Counted from the first letter of the stretch, positions 42,691 through 51,636 are shown. The stretch: 64,000 nucleotides of DNA from an uncultured Vampirovibrio sp. (GCA_910579975.1 CAJTWU010000002.1:1-64000); one strand, 5' to 3'. Numbers and translations are program-made. The notes: generated by a model not told the origin, from the sequence alone.

Positions 42691-45261
42691 TTATTTAACA
42701 GTACTTTCTACATAGATATTATTAAAGTATTTATTAGCGACTCTGATAATATCGGAGGCTGTTACTTCATCAATCATTTTAGTATAAGTATCTAAAAAGT
42801 CGTATCCAAATCCCATAGCTTCAAATAAACCGGTATTTGTAGCTTTTTCTGAATTTGTTTCCATTGCAATAATGAAGGCACCTTTTAGTCTATCTTTTGC
42901 ATCATTTAATTCACTATCAGAGACAAATTCCATTTTTATTTTTTCGATTTCTTTTTTGATTTTATCTCTTGAATAATTCAGAGTTTCAGGATTTGTACCT
43001 ACATAAGTTATAAAATTACCGCCCAATGCTTTAGGTGAGTAATTTGAACCTAACTGATAAGCAAGTCCGTCTTGTTCTCTCAAGCTTTTGAAAATTCTTG
43101 AACTCATACCGCTTCCCAGAATTGTATTAATAACTTTTAAAGTAACAAAATCTTTTTTGTTTGTAATACCGGCAGTTTGCCAGCCCAAGAAAAGCCATGC
43201 TGTTTGCAAATCTTTGATATCTTTGGAAACAATTTTTGGCGAAGTTAGTTTTGTAACTTTATAGTCAGAATATTTGAAAGCTGGTTTTTTTGCTTCTTTG
43301 AGCATTGAACCAAACGAATTAATCATTTTTTCTTCATTTACATTTCCATTTATTGAGATAACAATATTTTTTGAGTCAAGAATATTGTTATAATATCTTA
43401 AAATATCTTCTCTTGTCAGGGATGGAAGAGCTTTTTCTAAAATTTTGTTTGAATGTGAATAAACACTGTTTTCGAAAATTAATGTTTTATAATTTTCTAA
43501 TGCAATATTCATAGGAACGTCTCTTTTTTGTTTAATTATATTCAAAATTTCAGAGCGTTTCTTTTCTATTTCGTAATCATCAAAAATAGCATTATTTAGG
43601 ATTTCATCTAATATTTCCAAAGTCAAATCTATTTGAGCTGTGGTTGTTTGGACGTTAATAGCGAAATAATCTTCGCTGCATTCAGGACTAATATGAATAC
43701 CGTTTTCTTCCATTAGTTGAGCAAGTTCTTGTGAAGAATATTTTTTTGTTCCTTTTAATAAAGTTCCTGCTGCAAGAGTTCCTTCACCTATTTTATCTTC
43801 AATAAATTCTCCGCCTCTTATAATAATATCGATTGCAATAATATCGTTATTATCATGTTTATTAATAAGAAGTGTTGATTTATTATCTGCAATATATTTT
43901 GTTGTACCTTTATTTTCGCTTATTTTTTGAGCAGTATGATTTTTTATTGTACAAGAAACTTTCTTTTCCATTTCATTAGGCAATACCAGAGAAACAGCAC
44001 TTCTGTTTATTCCTAAATATTTTTGAGCAGCATCCTGAACTTGTTTTGCAGTAACTTTTTTAATATTTGAAATATAGTTATTATAAAATTCAGGATTTCC
44101 TGTAAGTGTCATAACATAGCCCAATTCTGAAGCTATATTAGAAGTTGATTCTCTTGAATAATAAGTATCCTGTTCAATCATTTTTTTAGCAGTATTCAGC
44201 TCTTCTTCTGTAACACCGTATTTTTGAATATTACAAATTTCTTCAAAAATAGATTTTTCTAATTTTTCAGCATTAGTCGGATTAAAGTTAGAAGTAATAT
44301 ATAGAATACCGTCATCTCTAAAACTTCCATTTGAAGCAGAAATAGCATAAGCCAAACCTTTTTGTTCTTTTATATTTTTATAAAATCTGGAAGTTTTTCC
44401 TCCGCCTAAAATTTGTGATAAAACATCAAGAGCGTAAGTGTCACAACTATTAATATCAGCACCTCTAAATCCAATCATCATATAACCGGATTGAGTGTCA
44501 GTATATTCTGTTTTCTTTTTTTGAGAAGTTAATTGATGTTCTTTTCTAAAATTATATCTAATTGGTTTTTTATATTCTTGACCAAAATATTGTGCAACTT
44601 TTTCTTGAACTTCTGCAGTATCAACATCTCCAATAACAAGAGTTACCATATTTGAAGGTGCATAATGTTTGTTAAAATAATCCAGGATTTCTTCTCTTGT
44701 AATTGTTGAAACAATTTCTGAAGTACCAATAACTTTTCTTTTATATGGATGAGTTGAGTACATCATAGTGTTAAGGTTTTCGAAAACTTTTTTAGAAGGT
44801 GTGTTGCCGTCTTTCGAAATCTCTTCTAAAACAACTTTTCTTTCTTTTTCAAGTTCTTTACGTGGAATTTGCGGATTTATTAGCATGTCTGAATGAAGTT
44901 CAAGTGCTGTATTGAAGTATTCAGATGGAATTGTAATATAGTAATGTGTAAAATCTTTACTTGTAGCCGCATTTATAACAGCACCTTTTGATTCTAATAT
45001 ACGATCAAATTCTCCTACAGGATGTTTTTTTGTGCCTTTGAAAAATAAATGTTCAAGGAAATGAGATACTCCGTTATTTGTATCATTTTCATTTATTGAA
45101 CCGGTTTTTACCCATGTATCAATTGTTACAATCGGGTTATTACGTACTTCCTGAACAATTAATGTTTGTCCGTTAGGAAGTTTTTGTACAGTAAAATCCG
45201 AAGCAAAAACTGTTAAAGAAAATAAGAATACAAAAGTTGTTATTAAAAGTTTTTTAAACAT
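42691..45261 (-). CDS. Exported two-domain M16 zinc peptidase (PqqL/pitrilysin-like)
   Basis: 856 residues from ATG 45261 (GAGGGG ribosome binding site); the open frame to 45399 has no such site. Signal peptide 1-20 (VFA/SDF). The N-terminal half has the active inverted zinc motif HFLEH (67-71) and 'VVLEEIS'. The C-terminal half (~470-856) repeats the M16 fold without the motif, as in full-length periplasmic M16 proteases. Closely related to the cytoplasmic half-size enzyme at 9800. Likely periplasmic peptide degradation. Divergent from a tagged gene. Confidence 0.92.
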   Translation of the reverse strand: MFKKLLITTFVFLFSLTVFASDFTVQKLPNGQTLIVQEVRNNPIVTIDTWVKTGSINENDTNNGVSHFLEHLFFKGTKKHPVGEFDRILESKGAVINAATSKDFTHYYITIPSEYFNTALELHSDMLINPQIPRKELEKERKVVLEEISKDGNTPSKKVFENLNTMMYSTHPYKRKVIGTSEIVSTITREEILDYFNKHYAPSNMVTLVIGDVDTAEVQEKVAQYFGQEYKKPIRYNFRKEHQLTSQKKKTEYTDTQSGYMMIGFRGADINSCDTYALDVLSQILGGGKTSRFYKNIKEQKGLAYAISASNGSFRDDGILYITSNFNPTNAEKLEKSIFEEICNIQKYGVTEEELNTAKKMIEQDTYYSRESTSNIASELGYVMTLTGNPEFYNNYISNIKKVTAKQVQDAAQKYLGINRSAVSLVLPNEMEKKVSCTIKNHTAQKISENKGTTKYIADNKSTLLINKHDNNDIIAIDIIIRGGEFIEDKIGEGTLAAGTLLKGTKKYSSQELAQLMEENGIHISPECSEDYFAINVQTTTAQIDLTLEILDEILNNAIFDDYEIEKKRSEILNIIKQKRDVPMNIALENYKTLIFENSVYSHSNKILEKALPSLTREDILRYYNNILDSKNIVISINGNVNEEKMINSFGSMLKEAKKPAFKYSDYKVTKLTSPKIVSKDIKDLQTAWLFLGWQTAGITNKKDFVTLKVINTILGSGMSSRIFKSLREQDGLAYQLGSNYSPKALGGNFITYVGTNPETLNYSRDKIKKEIEKIKMEFVSDSELNDAKDRLKGAFIIAMETNSEKATNTGLFEAMGFGYDFLDTYTKMIDEVTASDIIRVANKYFNNIYVESTVK

Positions 45262-45376
45262 TACACAATCCCCTCTAATTATATTTTTAATAATAATATA
45301 TAGAAGACATTTTTTCCAGTTGCTAAACTTGGCAGTTTTATATAAAATTAGTTTACTAAGAAAGGATGTGTGCGTT

Positions 45377-45886
45377 ATGAGAATTTCTCCAATTAACAAT
45401 GTTTATCAGAATTATAACAATTCATTTAAATCAAAACAAAATGCTGTATCAAGAATAGCAAACAAAGCACTTTTGCCAACAGCTGTTTGTGCTTATATTA
45501 TGTCTCCTATGCTGGGTTTGGCTAATCAATCTAAAGAGTCTGATGATGTTCAATATAAAAAAGAATTTGTTATGGATAATAAAAGATTTACTATGACTTA
45601 TGTTAATTCTGATACAATTTTTGGAGAAAACGCTGTAACAGATATTTATTTTACACCTAAAGGACAAGATAAACCTTTGAGATTAGAAGGAATGACAAAA
45701 TATGTTTCTGATGAAGATTATAATGTAAGCGTTACAGTTTCTGAATCTGATTCTGTGTCTTATGAAATGAGACTTCCAAAAAAAATAGGTGATGAACTTT
45801 TAAAATTGTATGACGGTAAAACTGATTTTTTTGTTATTCCGGGATTTAATACATATAGTGAAATAAATTGTAAAGGACTTGATTAA
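45377..45886 (+). CDS. Tagged hypothetical protein with hydrophobic segment (169 aa)
   Basis: ATG 45377 chosen because AAAGGA lies upstream and MRISPINNVYQNYNNSFKSK gives the N-terminal tag; the frame is open further back to 45320. A hydrophobic stretch at ~30-50 (LLPTAVCAYIMSPMLGLA) follows, then a beta-rich domain (MDNKRFTMTYVNSDTIFG ... VSVTVSESDSVSYEM). It could be membrane-associated with the tag on the cytoplasmic side. No known family. Confidence 0.65.
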   Translation: MRISPINNVYQNYNNSFKSKQNAVSRIANKALLPTAVCAYIMSPMLGLANQSKESDDVQYKKEFVMDNKRFTMTYVNSDTIFGENAVTDIYFTPKGQDKPLRLEGMTKYVSDEDYNVSVTVSESDSVSYEMRLPKKIGDELLKLYDGKTDFFVIPGFNTYSEINCKGLD

Positions 45887-45942
45887 TTTTGATATATATA
45901 TTAGAATTACCGGTATACTAGAATAGAGGATATTGGAATTCT

Positions 45943-46491
45943 ATGAAAAAAGCGCTATTGATTGCATCAGTCTTGTTTATTGCTGTTATTTCTACAGCTT
46001 GTATAAACAATATTGCAGTTCAAGAACTTAATAATAAAGCAGCTGAATATATGGAAAAGGGTAATTATGAAGCTGCTGTTAACAGATTGCAAGCAAGTAT
46101 TGATTTAGATTCTACTATGTATGAAACCTATTACAATCTTGGTATTGCAGCAACCAATGCAAAAAAATATGATATTGCTATTGAAGCTATTGAAAATGGT
46201 TTAAAATTAAAATCAGATTATGCAGATTTTTATTATTCACTTGGTGCAGCTCAATATGAGTATGCAAACAGTTTATTAGAAGAAAATGAAGAAGAAGAAG
46301 ATAACAAAGTTCCAACTGATGAGGATAAACAAAAATCAGAAGAACTTAAACAATCAGCTTTAGTAAATCTTCAAAAATATCTTGAAATGAAACCTCAAGC
46401 AGAAGATAAAGAAACAGTTGAAACTTTGATTAATGATATCAATAAAGTTGAAGAAGAAACAGAAACAAATAAAACAATAGTGGTAGAATAA
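45943..46491 (+). CDS. TPR-repeat lipoprotein
   Basis: 182 residues. Signal peptide with lipobox I-S-T-A-C (Cys20), then two to three TPR motifs ('AAEYMEKGNYEAAVNRLQASIDL', 'YYNLGIAATNAKKYDIAIEAIENGLKL') and an acidic linker (EENEEEEDNK). Its stop overlaps the lgt start by 1 nt (TAATG), so the lipoprotein and its modifying enzyme are in one operon. Confidence 0.85.
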   Translation: MKKALLIASVLFIAVISTACINNIAVQELNNKAAEYMEKGNYEAAVNRLQASIDLDSTMYETYYNLGIAATNAKKYDIAIEAIENGLKLKSDYADFYYSLGAAQYEYANSLLEENEEEEDNKVPTDEDKQKSEELKQSALVNLQKYLEMKPQAEDKETVETLINDINKVEEETETNKTIVVE

Positions 46492-47264
46492 TGTTTGCCT
46501 CACATTCTCAAATTATATGCACCATTTTTGGTGTGAATATATATTTTTATGGTGTAATTCTAGCACTTGCAATTGTTGCCGGAACCTTTGTATCTGATTA
46601 TTTTGGGCAAAAATTCTTTAATCTAAAAAAAGAAACTATTATTGATCTTGCTCCTTATCTTGTAATATTTGGTATAATCGGTGCAAGATTGTACTATTGT
46701 ATTCTTAATTATAGTTTTTATCTGCGTTTTCCAACAGAAATTTTTGCAATCCGCCATGGAGGAATATCAATTCACGGTGCTATTTTAGGCGGCTTAATAG
46801 GATTAATTGTTTTTGCAAAACGCAGAAACCTTCCTATTGCTAAACTTTGTGATGTTTCAGCAATCGGTTTAGCTTTAGCCCAATCAATAGGCAGATGGGG
46901 AAATTTCTTTAACTCAGAAGCTTTTGGAACACCGACAAACTTACCTTGGAAACTCTATATTGCACCTCAATACAGACCAATACCTTATACTGATGTGAAT
47001 TATTTCCATCCGACATTTTTGTACGAAAGTATTTTGGATTTAGTAATTTTCGGCATTTTAGTTCTAATTCTTAAGAAAAATTGGAACAGAAAAGAAGGTA
47101 ATCTTGTGTTAATTTATTTAATACTTTATTCAGTTGTAAGAATTTTTGTTGAAATACTTAGAATTGATAGTGTACGTGATATTTTCGGGGTTCCTGTTGC
47201 GATATTTGTTTCAATATGTATAATTGTTGTATCTTCATTAATACTATTAGTAAGGAAACCATGA
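46491..47264 (+). CDS. lgt: Prolipoprotein diacylglyceryl transferase
   Basis: Integral inner-membrane enzyme attaching diacylglycerol to lipobox cysteines. 257 residues, about seven membrane helices. 'RHGGISIHGAILGGLIG' and the signature 'QSIGRWGNFFNSEAFG' are present, with 'HPTFLYES' further on. Lies between a lipoprotein gene and an alcohol dehydrogenase gene, with overlaps on both sides. Confidence 0.95.
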   Translation: MFASHSQIICTIFGVNIYFYGVILALAIVAGTFVSDYFGQKFFNLKKETIIDLAPYLVIFGIIGARLYYCILNYSFYLRFPTEIFAIRHGGISIHGAILGGLIGLIVFAKRRNLPIAKLCDVSAIGLALAQSIGRWGNFFNSEAFGTPTNLPWKLYIAPQYRPIPYTDVNYFHPTFLYESILDLVIFGILVLILKKNWNRKEGNLVLIYLILYSVVRIFVEILRIDSVRDIFGVPVAIFVSICIIVVSSLILLVRKP

Positions 47265-48292
47265 AAGCAGTTTTATTTTACGGGCCGCAAGATATAAGAT
47301 ACGAAAATACTATGATTAAACCTTTAGCTAAAGGTGAAATTTTAGTTAAAATTGAAGCAGCTTTAACCTGTGGAACTGATGTAAAAACATTTAGACGCGG
47401 TCATCCTGTATTAATTAAAAGTGTTCCTTCAGGATTTGGTCATGAGTTTTCAGGTATTGTTTCAAAAGTTGCCGATGATGTAACTAATGTTAAAGTTGGT
47501 GATAGAGTTGTTTGTGCTAATTCTGCTCCTTGTGGTGAATGTTTTTATTGCCGAAGAGAAGAATATAATTTATGTGAAAACCTGAACTTGTTAAATGGTG
47601 CTTATGCTGAATATATTGTTGTGCCTGAACGTATTGTTAAGAAGAATACTCTTATTCTTCCAGATAATTTGCCGTTTGAAAAAGCTGCTTTTTGTGAACC
47701 TTTAGCAAATGTTGTTCATGGTGTTGAAAGAACGGATATTAAAGCCGGTCAAACAGTTGGTGTAATTGGTATTGGTCCAATTGGTTTGATGTTTGCACGA
47801 CTTGCGAAACTGAAAGGTGCCAGAGTTATTGTTGCTGGTAGAAATCCTGTTAAACTTAAGCTTGCTGAAGAATTTGCTTATGCTGATGAAGTCGTGGATT
47901 TAAAAAAATACCAGAATCCTGAAAAAATTTTCAGAGAGTTTTCTGATGAAAAAAAAGGATTGGATGTAGCAATTGAATGTGTCGGTATGCCTGAAATTTG
48001 GGAACTTATTTTCTCATGTGTACGTCCGGGCGGTACAGTACATTTCTTTGGCGGCTGCAAATCAGGTTCAACCGTAAGTTTTGATACAACAAAAATGCAT
48101 TATGGTGATATTAAATTAATGAGTGTTTTCCACCATACGCCAAAATATTTTAGACAAGCGCTTGATTTGATTGCATTAGGTCATGTAGAAGTAGAAAAAC
48201 TTATTACAGATACGCTTCCTTTAGCAAAAGTTGAATATGCTATGGAACAACATATTGCCGGTAATGCAATAAAATTTTTGATTAAACCTTAG
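47261..48292 (+). CDS. Zinc-dependent medium-chain alcohol/polyol dehydrogenase
   Basis: 343 residues from ATG 47261, overlapping lgt by 4 bp (ATGA), AAGGA ribosome binding site. Catalytic zinc residues Cys37 and His61-Glu62, structural zinc Cys91, Cys94, Cys97 and Cys105 ('CGECFYCRREEYNLC'), Rossmann motif 'GVIGIGPIGLMFARLAKLKGA'. Closest in style to sorbitol/threonine dehydrogenases; the substrate is not determinable. Context with lgt gives no clue. Confidence 0.85.
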   Translation: MKAVLFYGPQDIRYENTMIKPLAKGEILVKIEAALTCGTDVKTFRRGHPVLIKSVPSGFGHEFSGIVSKVADDVTNVKVGDRVVCANSAPCGECFYCRREEYNLCENLNLLNGAYAEYIVVPERIVKKNTLILPDNLPFEKAAFCEPLANVVHGVERTDIKAGQTVGVIGIGPIGLMFARLAKLKGARVIVAGRNPVKLKLAEEFAYADEVVDLKKYQNPEKIFREFSDEKKGLDVAIECVGMPEIWELIFSCVRPGGTVHFFGGCKSGSTVSFDTTKMHYGDIKLMSVFHHTPKYFRQALDLIALGHVEVEKLITDTLPLAKVEYAMEQHIAGNAIKFLIKP

Positions 48293-48885
48293 CGTACTTT
48301 ATTTTCATTTCCCGCGATTAAACGCTTAATATTTTCTCTGTGAAGATAAATAATATAAACTGCGCCAAGTGCACAGTAACCAACATAAGCAACAGGCGCA
48401 CCTAAAAAGTACATCAAAAACGGTGAAATAAATAATGCTATCATTGAACCAACTGAAACATATTTTGTTGCGTAAGTAATAATGCCCCAAACAACAGCAA
48501 TTATTAATCCGACCAGCCAGTTTAGTGCAAGAATTGTTCCTACGCCGGAGGCAACAGATTTACCGCCTTTGAACCCGAGAAAACATGATTTACTATGACC
48601 AATAATAACGGCAATAGCAGCAATTACAGGAGCAAGTCCTAATGAAACACCAACAGTTACAAATAGTTTAGCAAGAACTACAGGTAAAGCACCTTTTATT
48701 GCATCAAGTGCCATTACGATAAAGAACCATTTTTTACCAAGAACACGTTTTACGTTTGTAGCTCCTGTTGAACCTGAACCAACTGTTCTGATATCTTGAC
48801 CTGTTTTGGCTTTAACGATTATGTATCCTGTAGGAATTGAACCGATAATATATGCTAAAATAAGTGTTAATAATAATTGAACCAT
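48289..48885 (-). CDS. plsY: Glycerol-3-phosphate acyltransferase PlsY
   Basis: Membrane acyltransferase using acyl-phosphate to start phospholipid synthesis. 198 residues, five membrane helices. 'IGSIPTGYIIVKAKTGQDIRTVGSGSTGATNVKRVLGKK' and 'GHSKSCFLGFKGGKSVASGVG' are the conserved loops. GAGG ribosome binding site. Convergent with the dehydrogenase, overlapping by 4 bp. Confidence 0.95.
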   Translation of the reverse strand: MVQLLLTLILAYIIGSIPTGYIIVKAKTGQDIRTVGSGSTGATNVKRVLGKKWFFIVMALDAIKGALPVVLAKLFVTVGVSLGLAPVIAAIAVIIGHSKSCFLGFKGGKSVASGVGTILALNWLVGLIIAVVWGIITYATKYVSVGSMIALFISPFLMYFLGAPVAYVGYCALGAVYIIYLHRENIKRLIAGNENKVR

Positions 48886-48906
48886 ATCCTCTGTTTACCT
48901 CTCTTA

Positions 48907-49248
48907 TTACCATTTCTTAAAGATAAAAAATACTGCTAAAATAATCAATGCAAATCCTACAAGATAATTCCATTGAAAATCTTCTTTTAAGTATAACACT
49001 GAAAATATACTAAATACAACAAGTGTTATAACTTCTTGCATTGTTTTTAACTGTGCTGCTGAATAATATTCATGTCCGATACGATTTGCCGGTACCTGAA
49101 AACAATATTCAAAAAGAGCAATTCCCCAGCTTATAAGGATTACAATCCATAATGCCGAACCTTTAAACTTTAAATGTCCGTACCAGGCAAATGTCATAAA
49201 AACATTTGATATCGTTAACAACAATACGGGAAGAAGTTGTTTTAACAT
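48907..49248 (-). CDS. DMT-superfamily small membrane protein (DUF486 type)
   Basis: 113 residues with about four membrane helices. 'SNVFMTFAWYGHLKF', 'FEYCFQVPANRIGHEYYSAAQLKTMQEVITL' and 'NYLVGFALIILAVFFIF' match the DUF486 family of drug/metabolite transporter-like proteins. Overlaps the end of the EamA gene by 1 nt; the pair is probably co-transcribed. Substrate unknown. Confidence 0.85.
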   Translation of the reverse strand: MLKQLLPVLLLTISNVFMTFAWYGHLKFKGSALWIVILISWGIALFEYCFQVPANRIGHEYYSAAQLKTMQEVITLVVFSIFSVLYLKEDFQWNYLVGFALIILAVFFIFKKW

Positions 49249-50141
49249 TAGAACCTTTGCTCCATTTTAGTGTTGGCTAAAACTACAGCTGAAATCATTA
49301 AAACACAACCCAAAATTTCACGTGTTGTCATAACTTCACCTAAGATTAGAGCTCCGCCTACAACAGCAAAAACAGACTCTAAACAAAGAATAAGAGTTGC
49401 TAATATTGGAAGTGTATATTTTTGTCCGTATATTTGCAGAGTATATGCTATACCACAGGTAATTATACCAGAATAAATAAGCGGGATTTTACATTCCATT
49501 ATGCTTTGAGCGGTTGGTGTTTCCAAGAAAAACATTGGAATTAGTGATAAAAGTCCTACAACTAAAAACTGCATGCAAGACATTTTAACAGGATGAACTC
49601 TGTGTGAATAATGGTCTACAACGAGAATGTGTACACCATAGAAGAATGCACCTATAAGAGATAGAATATCATAAATGTTTATTCCTCCTCCTGCTTGGTA
49701 ACATAATAAATAAAGTCCAACTACTGCCATTATTACACTAAAAATTACACGTTTTGCAATTTTTGCTCCTAAAAATAACGAAATCAAAGGAACAAAAATT
49801 ATATATAAAGCGGTTATAAATCCTGATTTTCCCGCAGTTACATATTGGATACTGTATTGTTGAATAGACATTGCAGTAAACATTGCAAGTCCGCAAAGAG
49901 AACCGGCTTTTAAAAGATTAATTCTTTGATAGAATTTTTTTGCATTGCTTCGTTTATCAGGCTTAGCACATTTAACCCATAAAATAACAGGGATTAAACT
50001 CATACATCCCAAAAAACTTCTCGCTGCATTAAAAGTGAAAGGTCCGATATGTTCCATACCTGCTCTTTGGGAAACGAAACCAAGCCCCCAAATCAGAGCG
50101 GTCATAAATAATGCAATATTAGCGGAGATTTTATTTTTCAT
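49248..50141 (-). CDS. EamA/DMT-family transporter
   Basis: 297 residues with ten predicted membrane helices in two EamA repeats ('LIWGLGFVSQRAGMEHIGPFTFNAAR', 'SIQYVTAGKSGFITALYIIFVPLIS', 'PILATLILCLESVFAVVGGALILGE'). ATG 50141 chosen because TATAAT lies 7 nt upstream with no ribosome binding site; the open frame to 50210 runs through a terminator. Substrate unknown (amino acids or metabolites in relatives). Confidence 0.88.
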   Translation of the reverse strand: MKNKISANIALFMTALIWGLGFVSQRAGMEHIGPFTFNAARSFLGCMSLIPVILWVKCAKPDKRSNAKKFYQRINLLKAGSLCGLAMFTAMSIQQYSIQYVTAGKSGFITALYIIFVPLISLFLGAKIAKRVIFSVIMAVVGLYLLCYQAGGGINIYDILSLIGAFFYGVHILVVDHYSHRVHPVKMSCMQFLVVGLLSLIPMFFLETPTAQSIMECKIPLIYSGIITCGIAYTLQIYGQKYTLPILATLILCLESVFAVVGGALILGEVMTTREILGCVLMISAVVLANTKMEQRF

Positions 50142-50148
50142 AGTTGAT

Positions 50149-50154
50149 ATTATA
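50149..50154 (-). promoter_or_regulatory. -10 element of leaderless EamA gene
   Basis: Minus strand TATAAT, ATCAACT (7 nt), then ATG 50141. Confidence 0.55.
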
Positions 50155-50156
50155 AC

Positions 50157-50184
50157 ATAAAAAAATGGGGCATTGCGCCCCATC
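50157..50184 (-). terminator. Intrinsic terminator after the 95-aa gene
   Basis: Minus strand GATGGGGC, GCAAT, GCCCCAT, then TTTTTTT. It lies directly upstream of the EamA -10, so the promoter and terminator overlap. Confidence 0.85.
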
Positions 50185-50187
50185 TTT

Positions 50188-50475
50188 TTAAATTCTGCTA
50201 TGCCATACACCGCCTTGTCTATCTACAAGAGCATCATAGCAAGACCAAAATCTAAAGATACCTGTTAGTCCAAGAACAGCGTGAGTTACATTTTTGTCTA
50301 CAGGCTGGTCATTAATTAATTGACCAAGACCCGGCCATACGATTAATGATACTGCAGCAGCACCAACTGAACGTCCGGAAATTTTGCCCGGAGTTCCTTC
50401 GGTTCCTCCGGCAAAAGCCGGTGTCATTGAAGCTAAAACAGCTACCAGAGCCATTGATGTTAAAATCTTTTTCAT
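50188..50475 (-). CDS. Small secreted/membrane protein (95 aa)
   Basis: Signal peptide 1-22 (AFA/GGT). The mature part has a glycine-rich start and one or two hydrophobic stretches ('GAAAVSLIVWPGLGQLIND', 'HAVLGLTGIFRFWSCYDALVD'), a pattern like small TM2/pilus-type membrane proteins, but I cannot assign a family. Same strand as, and 29 nt after, the parvulin gene. Ends at a strong terminator. Confidence 0.65.
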   Translation of the reverse strand: MKKILTSMALVAVLASMTPAFAGGTEGTPGKISGRSVGAAAVSLIVWPGLGQLINDQPVDKNVTHAVLGLTGIFRFWSCYDALVDRQGGVWHSRI

Positions 50476-50504
50476 AAATCCTTCTCCTTTTACTATGTTT
50501 AATT

Positions 50505-50846
50505 CTAGTATCTATTTGTTATCCAAAGCAAATGATAACCGAATTGTGTTTTTATCGGGTCTGAAACTTCTCCGATTTTTCCATTGAATGCAGCATCTTC
50601 AAAAGGTTTTACCATTTGACCTCGCTGAAAACATCCCAGGTCGCCTCCACGTTGACCAGACGGACATTTTGAATACATTTTAGCATAAGTTTTAAAATCA
50701 TCAAAAGACTTGATTTGACTTTTTAATTTAATCGCATCCATTTCAGTTGGTACAAGAATGTGGCAGGCACAAGCTGTTGATACTTCTTTTGCATGAACTG
50801 CTGCACAAATACATAACATAAATAATAAACTCAATAATTTTTTCAT
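50505..50846 (-). CDS. Secreted parvulin-type peptidyl-prolyl isomerase
   Basis: 113 residues, signal peptide 1-19 (VHA/KEV). A single parvulin domain: 'ACACHILVPTEMDAIKLKSQI', 'YSKCPSGQRGGDLGCFQRGQMVKPFEDAAFNGKIGEVSDPIKTQFGYHLLWI'. It lacks the chaperone arms of SurA/PrsA, so it is a minimal extracytoplasmic foldase. Two bases separate it from mazG. Confidence 0.92.
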   Translation of the reverse strand: MKKLLSLLFMLCICAAVHAKEVSTACACHILVPTEMDAIKLKSQIKSFDDFKTYAKMYSKCPSGQRGGDLGCFQRGQMVKPFEDAAFNGKIGEVSDPIKTQFGYHLLWITNRY

Positions 50847-50848
50847 AA

Positions 50849-51622
50849 TTAGTTCTCCTCAACTAATAATTTAGCTTGTTTCCATAGATTGTTAAATTCC
50901 TCAAAAGAATAATCTTCTAATGGTTTTACGGCTATTTCTTCCATTTTTTTAAATCGTTTTGTGAATTTCTTATTTGCTCTTAAAAGTGCTTGTTCAGCAT
51001 CAATTTTATGCCATCGGGCGAGATTTACGGTTGCAAAAAATATATCACCCATCTCGTCTTCCATTTTATCTTTGTCTTTCTGTAAAACAGCTTCTTCAAA
51101 TTCAGAATATTCAGATTGAATACATTTTTTGAGACTTTCGACAGAATCCCATTCAAATCCTACTTTAACAACTTTTTTACTGATTTTTTGAGCAGACATT
51201 AATGCGGATTGGGACTTTGATACTCCGTCAAGGATAGATTTACGATAAGTTTTTTCTTCTTTTTTAAGTTTATCCCAGTTATCGATAATATCTTTTGTTG
51301 ATTGAACTTTTGTATCACCGAATACATGCGGATGACGATGAATAAGCTTGTCTGAAAGCTCTTTTGCTACATCTTCAATATTAAACTCGTTATTATCTTT
51401 TGCTATTTGTGAATGCAAAACAACCTGAAGAAGTACATCACCGAGTTCTTCGCGCAAATTTGCAATATCACCATCGTCAATCGCATCAACTGCTTCATAG
51501 GCTTCTTCAAGCATATTTGGACGTAACGACTTGTGGGTTTGCTCTCTATCCCATTGACAACCATTCTCACTTCTTAATGTTGCAACTATATCAACTAATC
51601 TTTCTAATTCAGGATATTTCAT
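50849..51622 (-). CDS. mazG: Nucleoside triphosphate pyrophosphohydrolase MazG
   Basis: House-cleaning enzyme hydrolysing NTPs/dNTPs to NMP and PPi. 257 residues. 'LRSENGCQWDREQTHKSLRPNMLEEAYEAVDAI' and 'LREELGDVLLQVVLHS' form the first MazG domain with EExxE/ExxD metal ligands; 'EFEEAVLQKDKDKMEDEMGDIFFATVNLAR' forms the second. TATAAT ends 6 nt before the ATG; the AGGA present is only 1-2 nt away, so it cannot act as ribosome binding site. Confidence 0.95.
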   Translation of the reverse strand: MKYPELERLVDIVATLRSENGCQWDREQTHKSLRPNMLEEAYEAVDAIDDGDIANLREELGDVLLQVVLHSQIAKDNNEFNIEDVAKELSDKLIHRHPHVFGDTKVQSTKDIIDNWDKLKKEEKTYRKSILDGVSKSQSALMSAQKISKKVVKVGFEWDSVESLKKCIQSEYSEFEEAVLQKDKDKMEDEMGDIFFATVNLARWHKIDAEQALLRANKKFTKRFKKMEEIAVKPLEDYSFEEFNNLWKQAKLLVEEN

Positions 51623-51628
51623 ATCCTA

Positions 51629-51634
51629 ATTATA
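51629..51634 (-). promoter_or_regulatory. -10 element of leaderless mazG
   Basis: Minus strand TATAAT, TAGGAT (6 nt), then ATG 51622. Confidence 0.55.
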
Positions 51635-51636
51635 CA

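Noticed and set aside
45262..45399. 46-residue N-terminal extension of the exported M16 peptidase
   Set aside because: It would place the signal peptide internally and overlap the divergent gene; GAGGGG marks ATG 45261.
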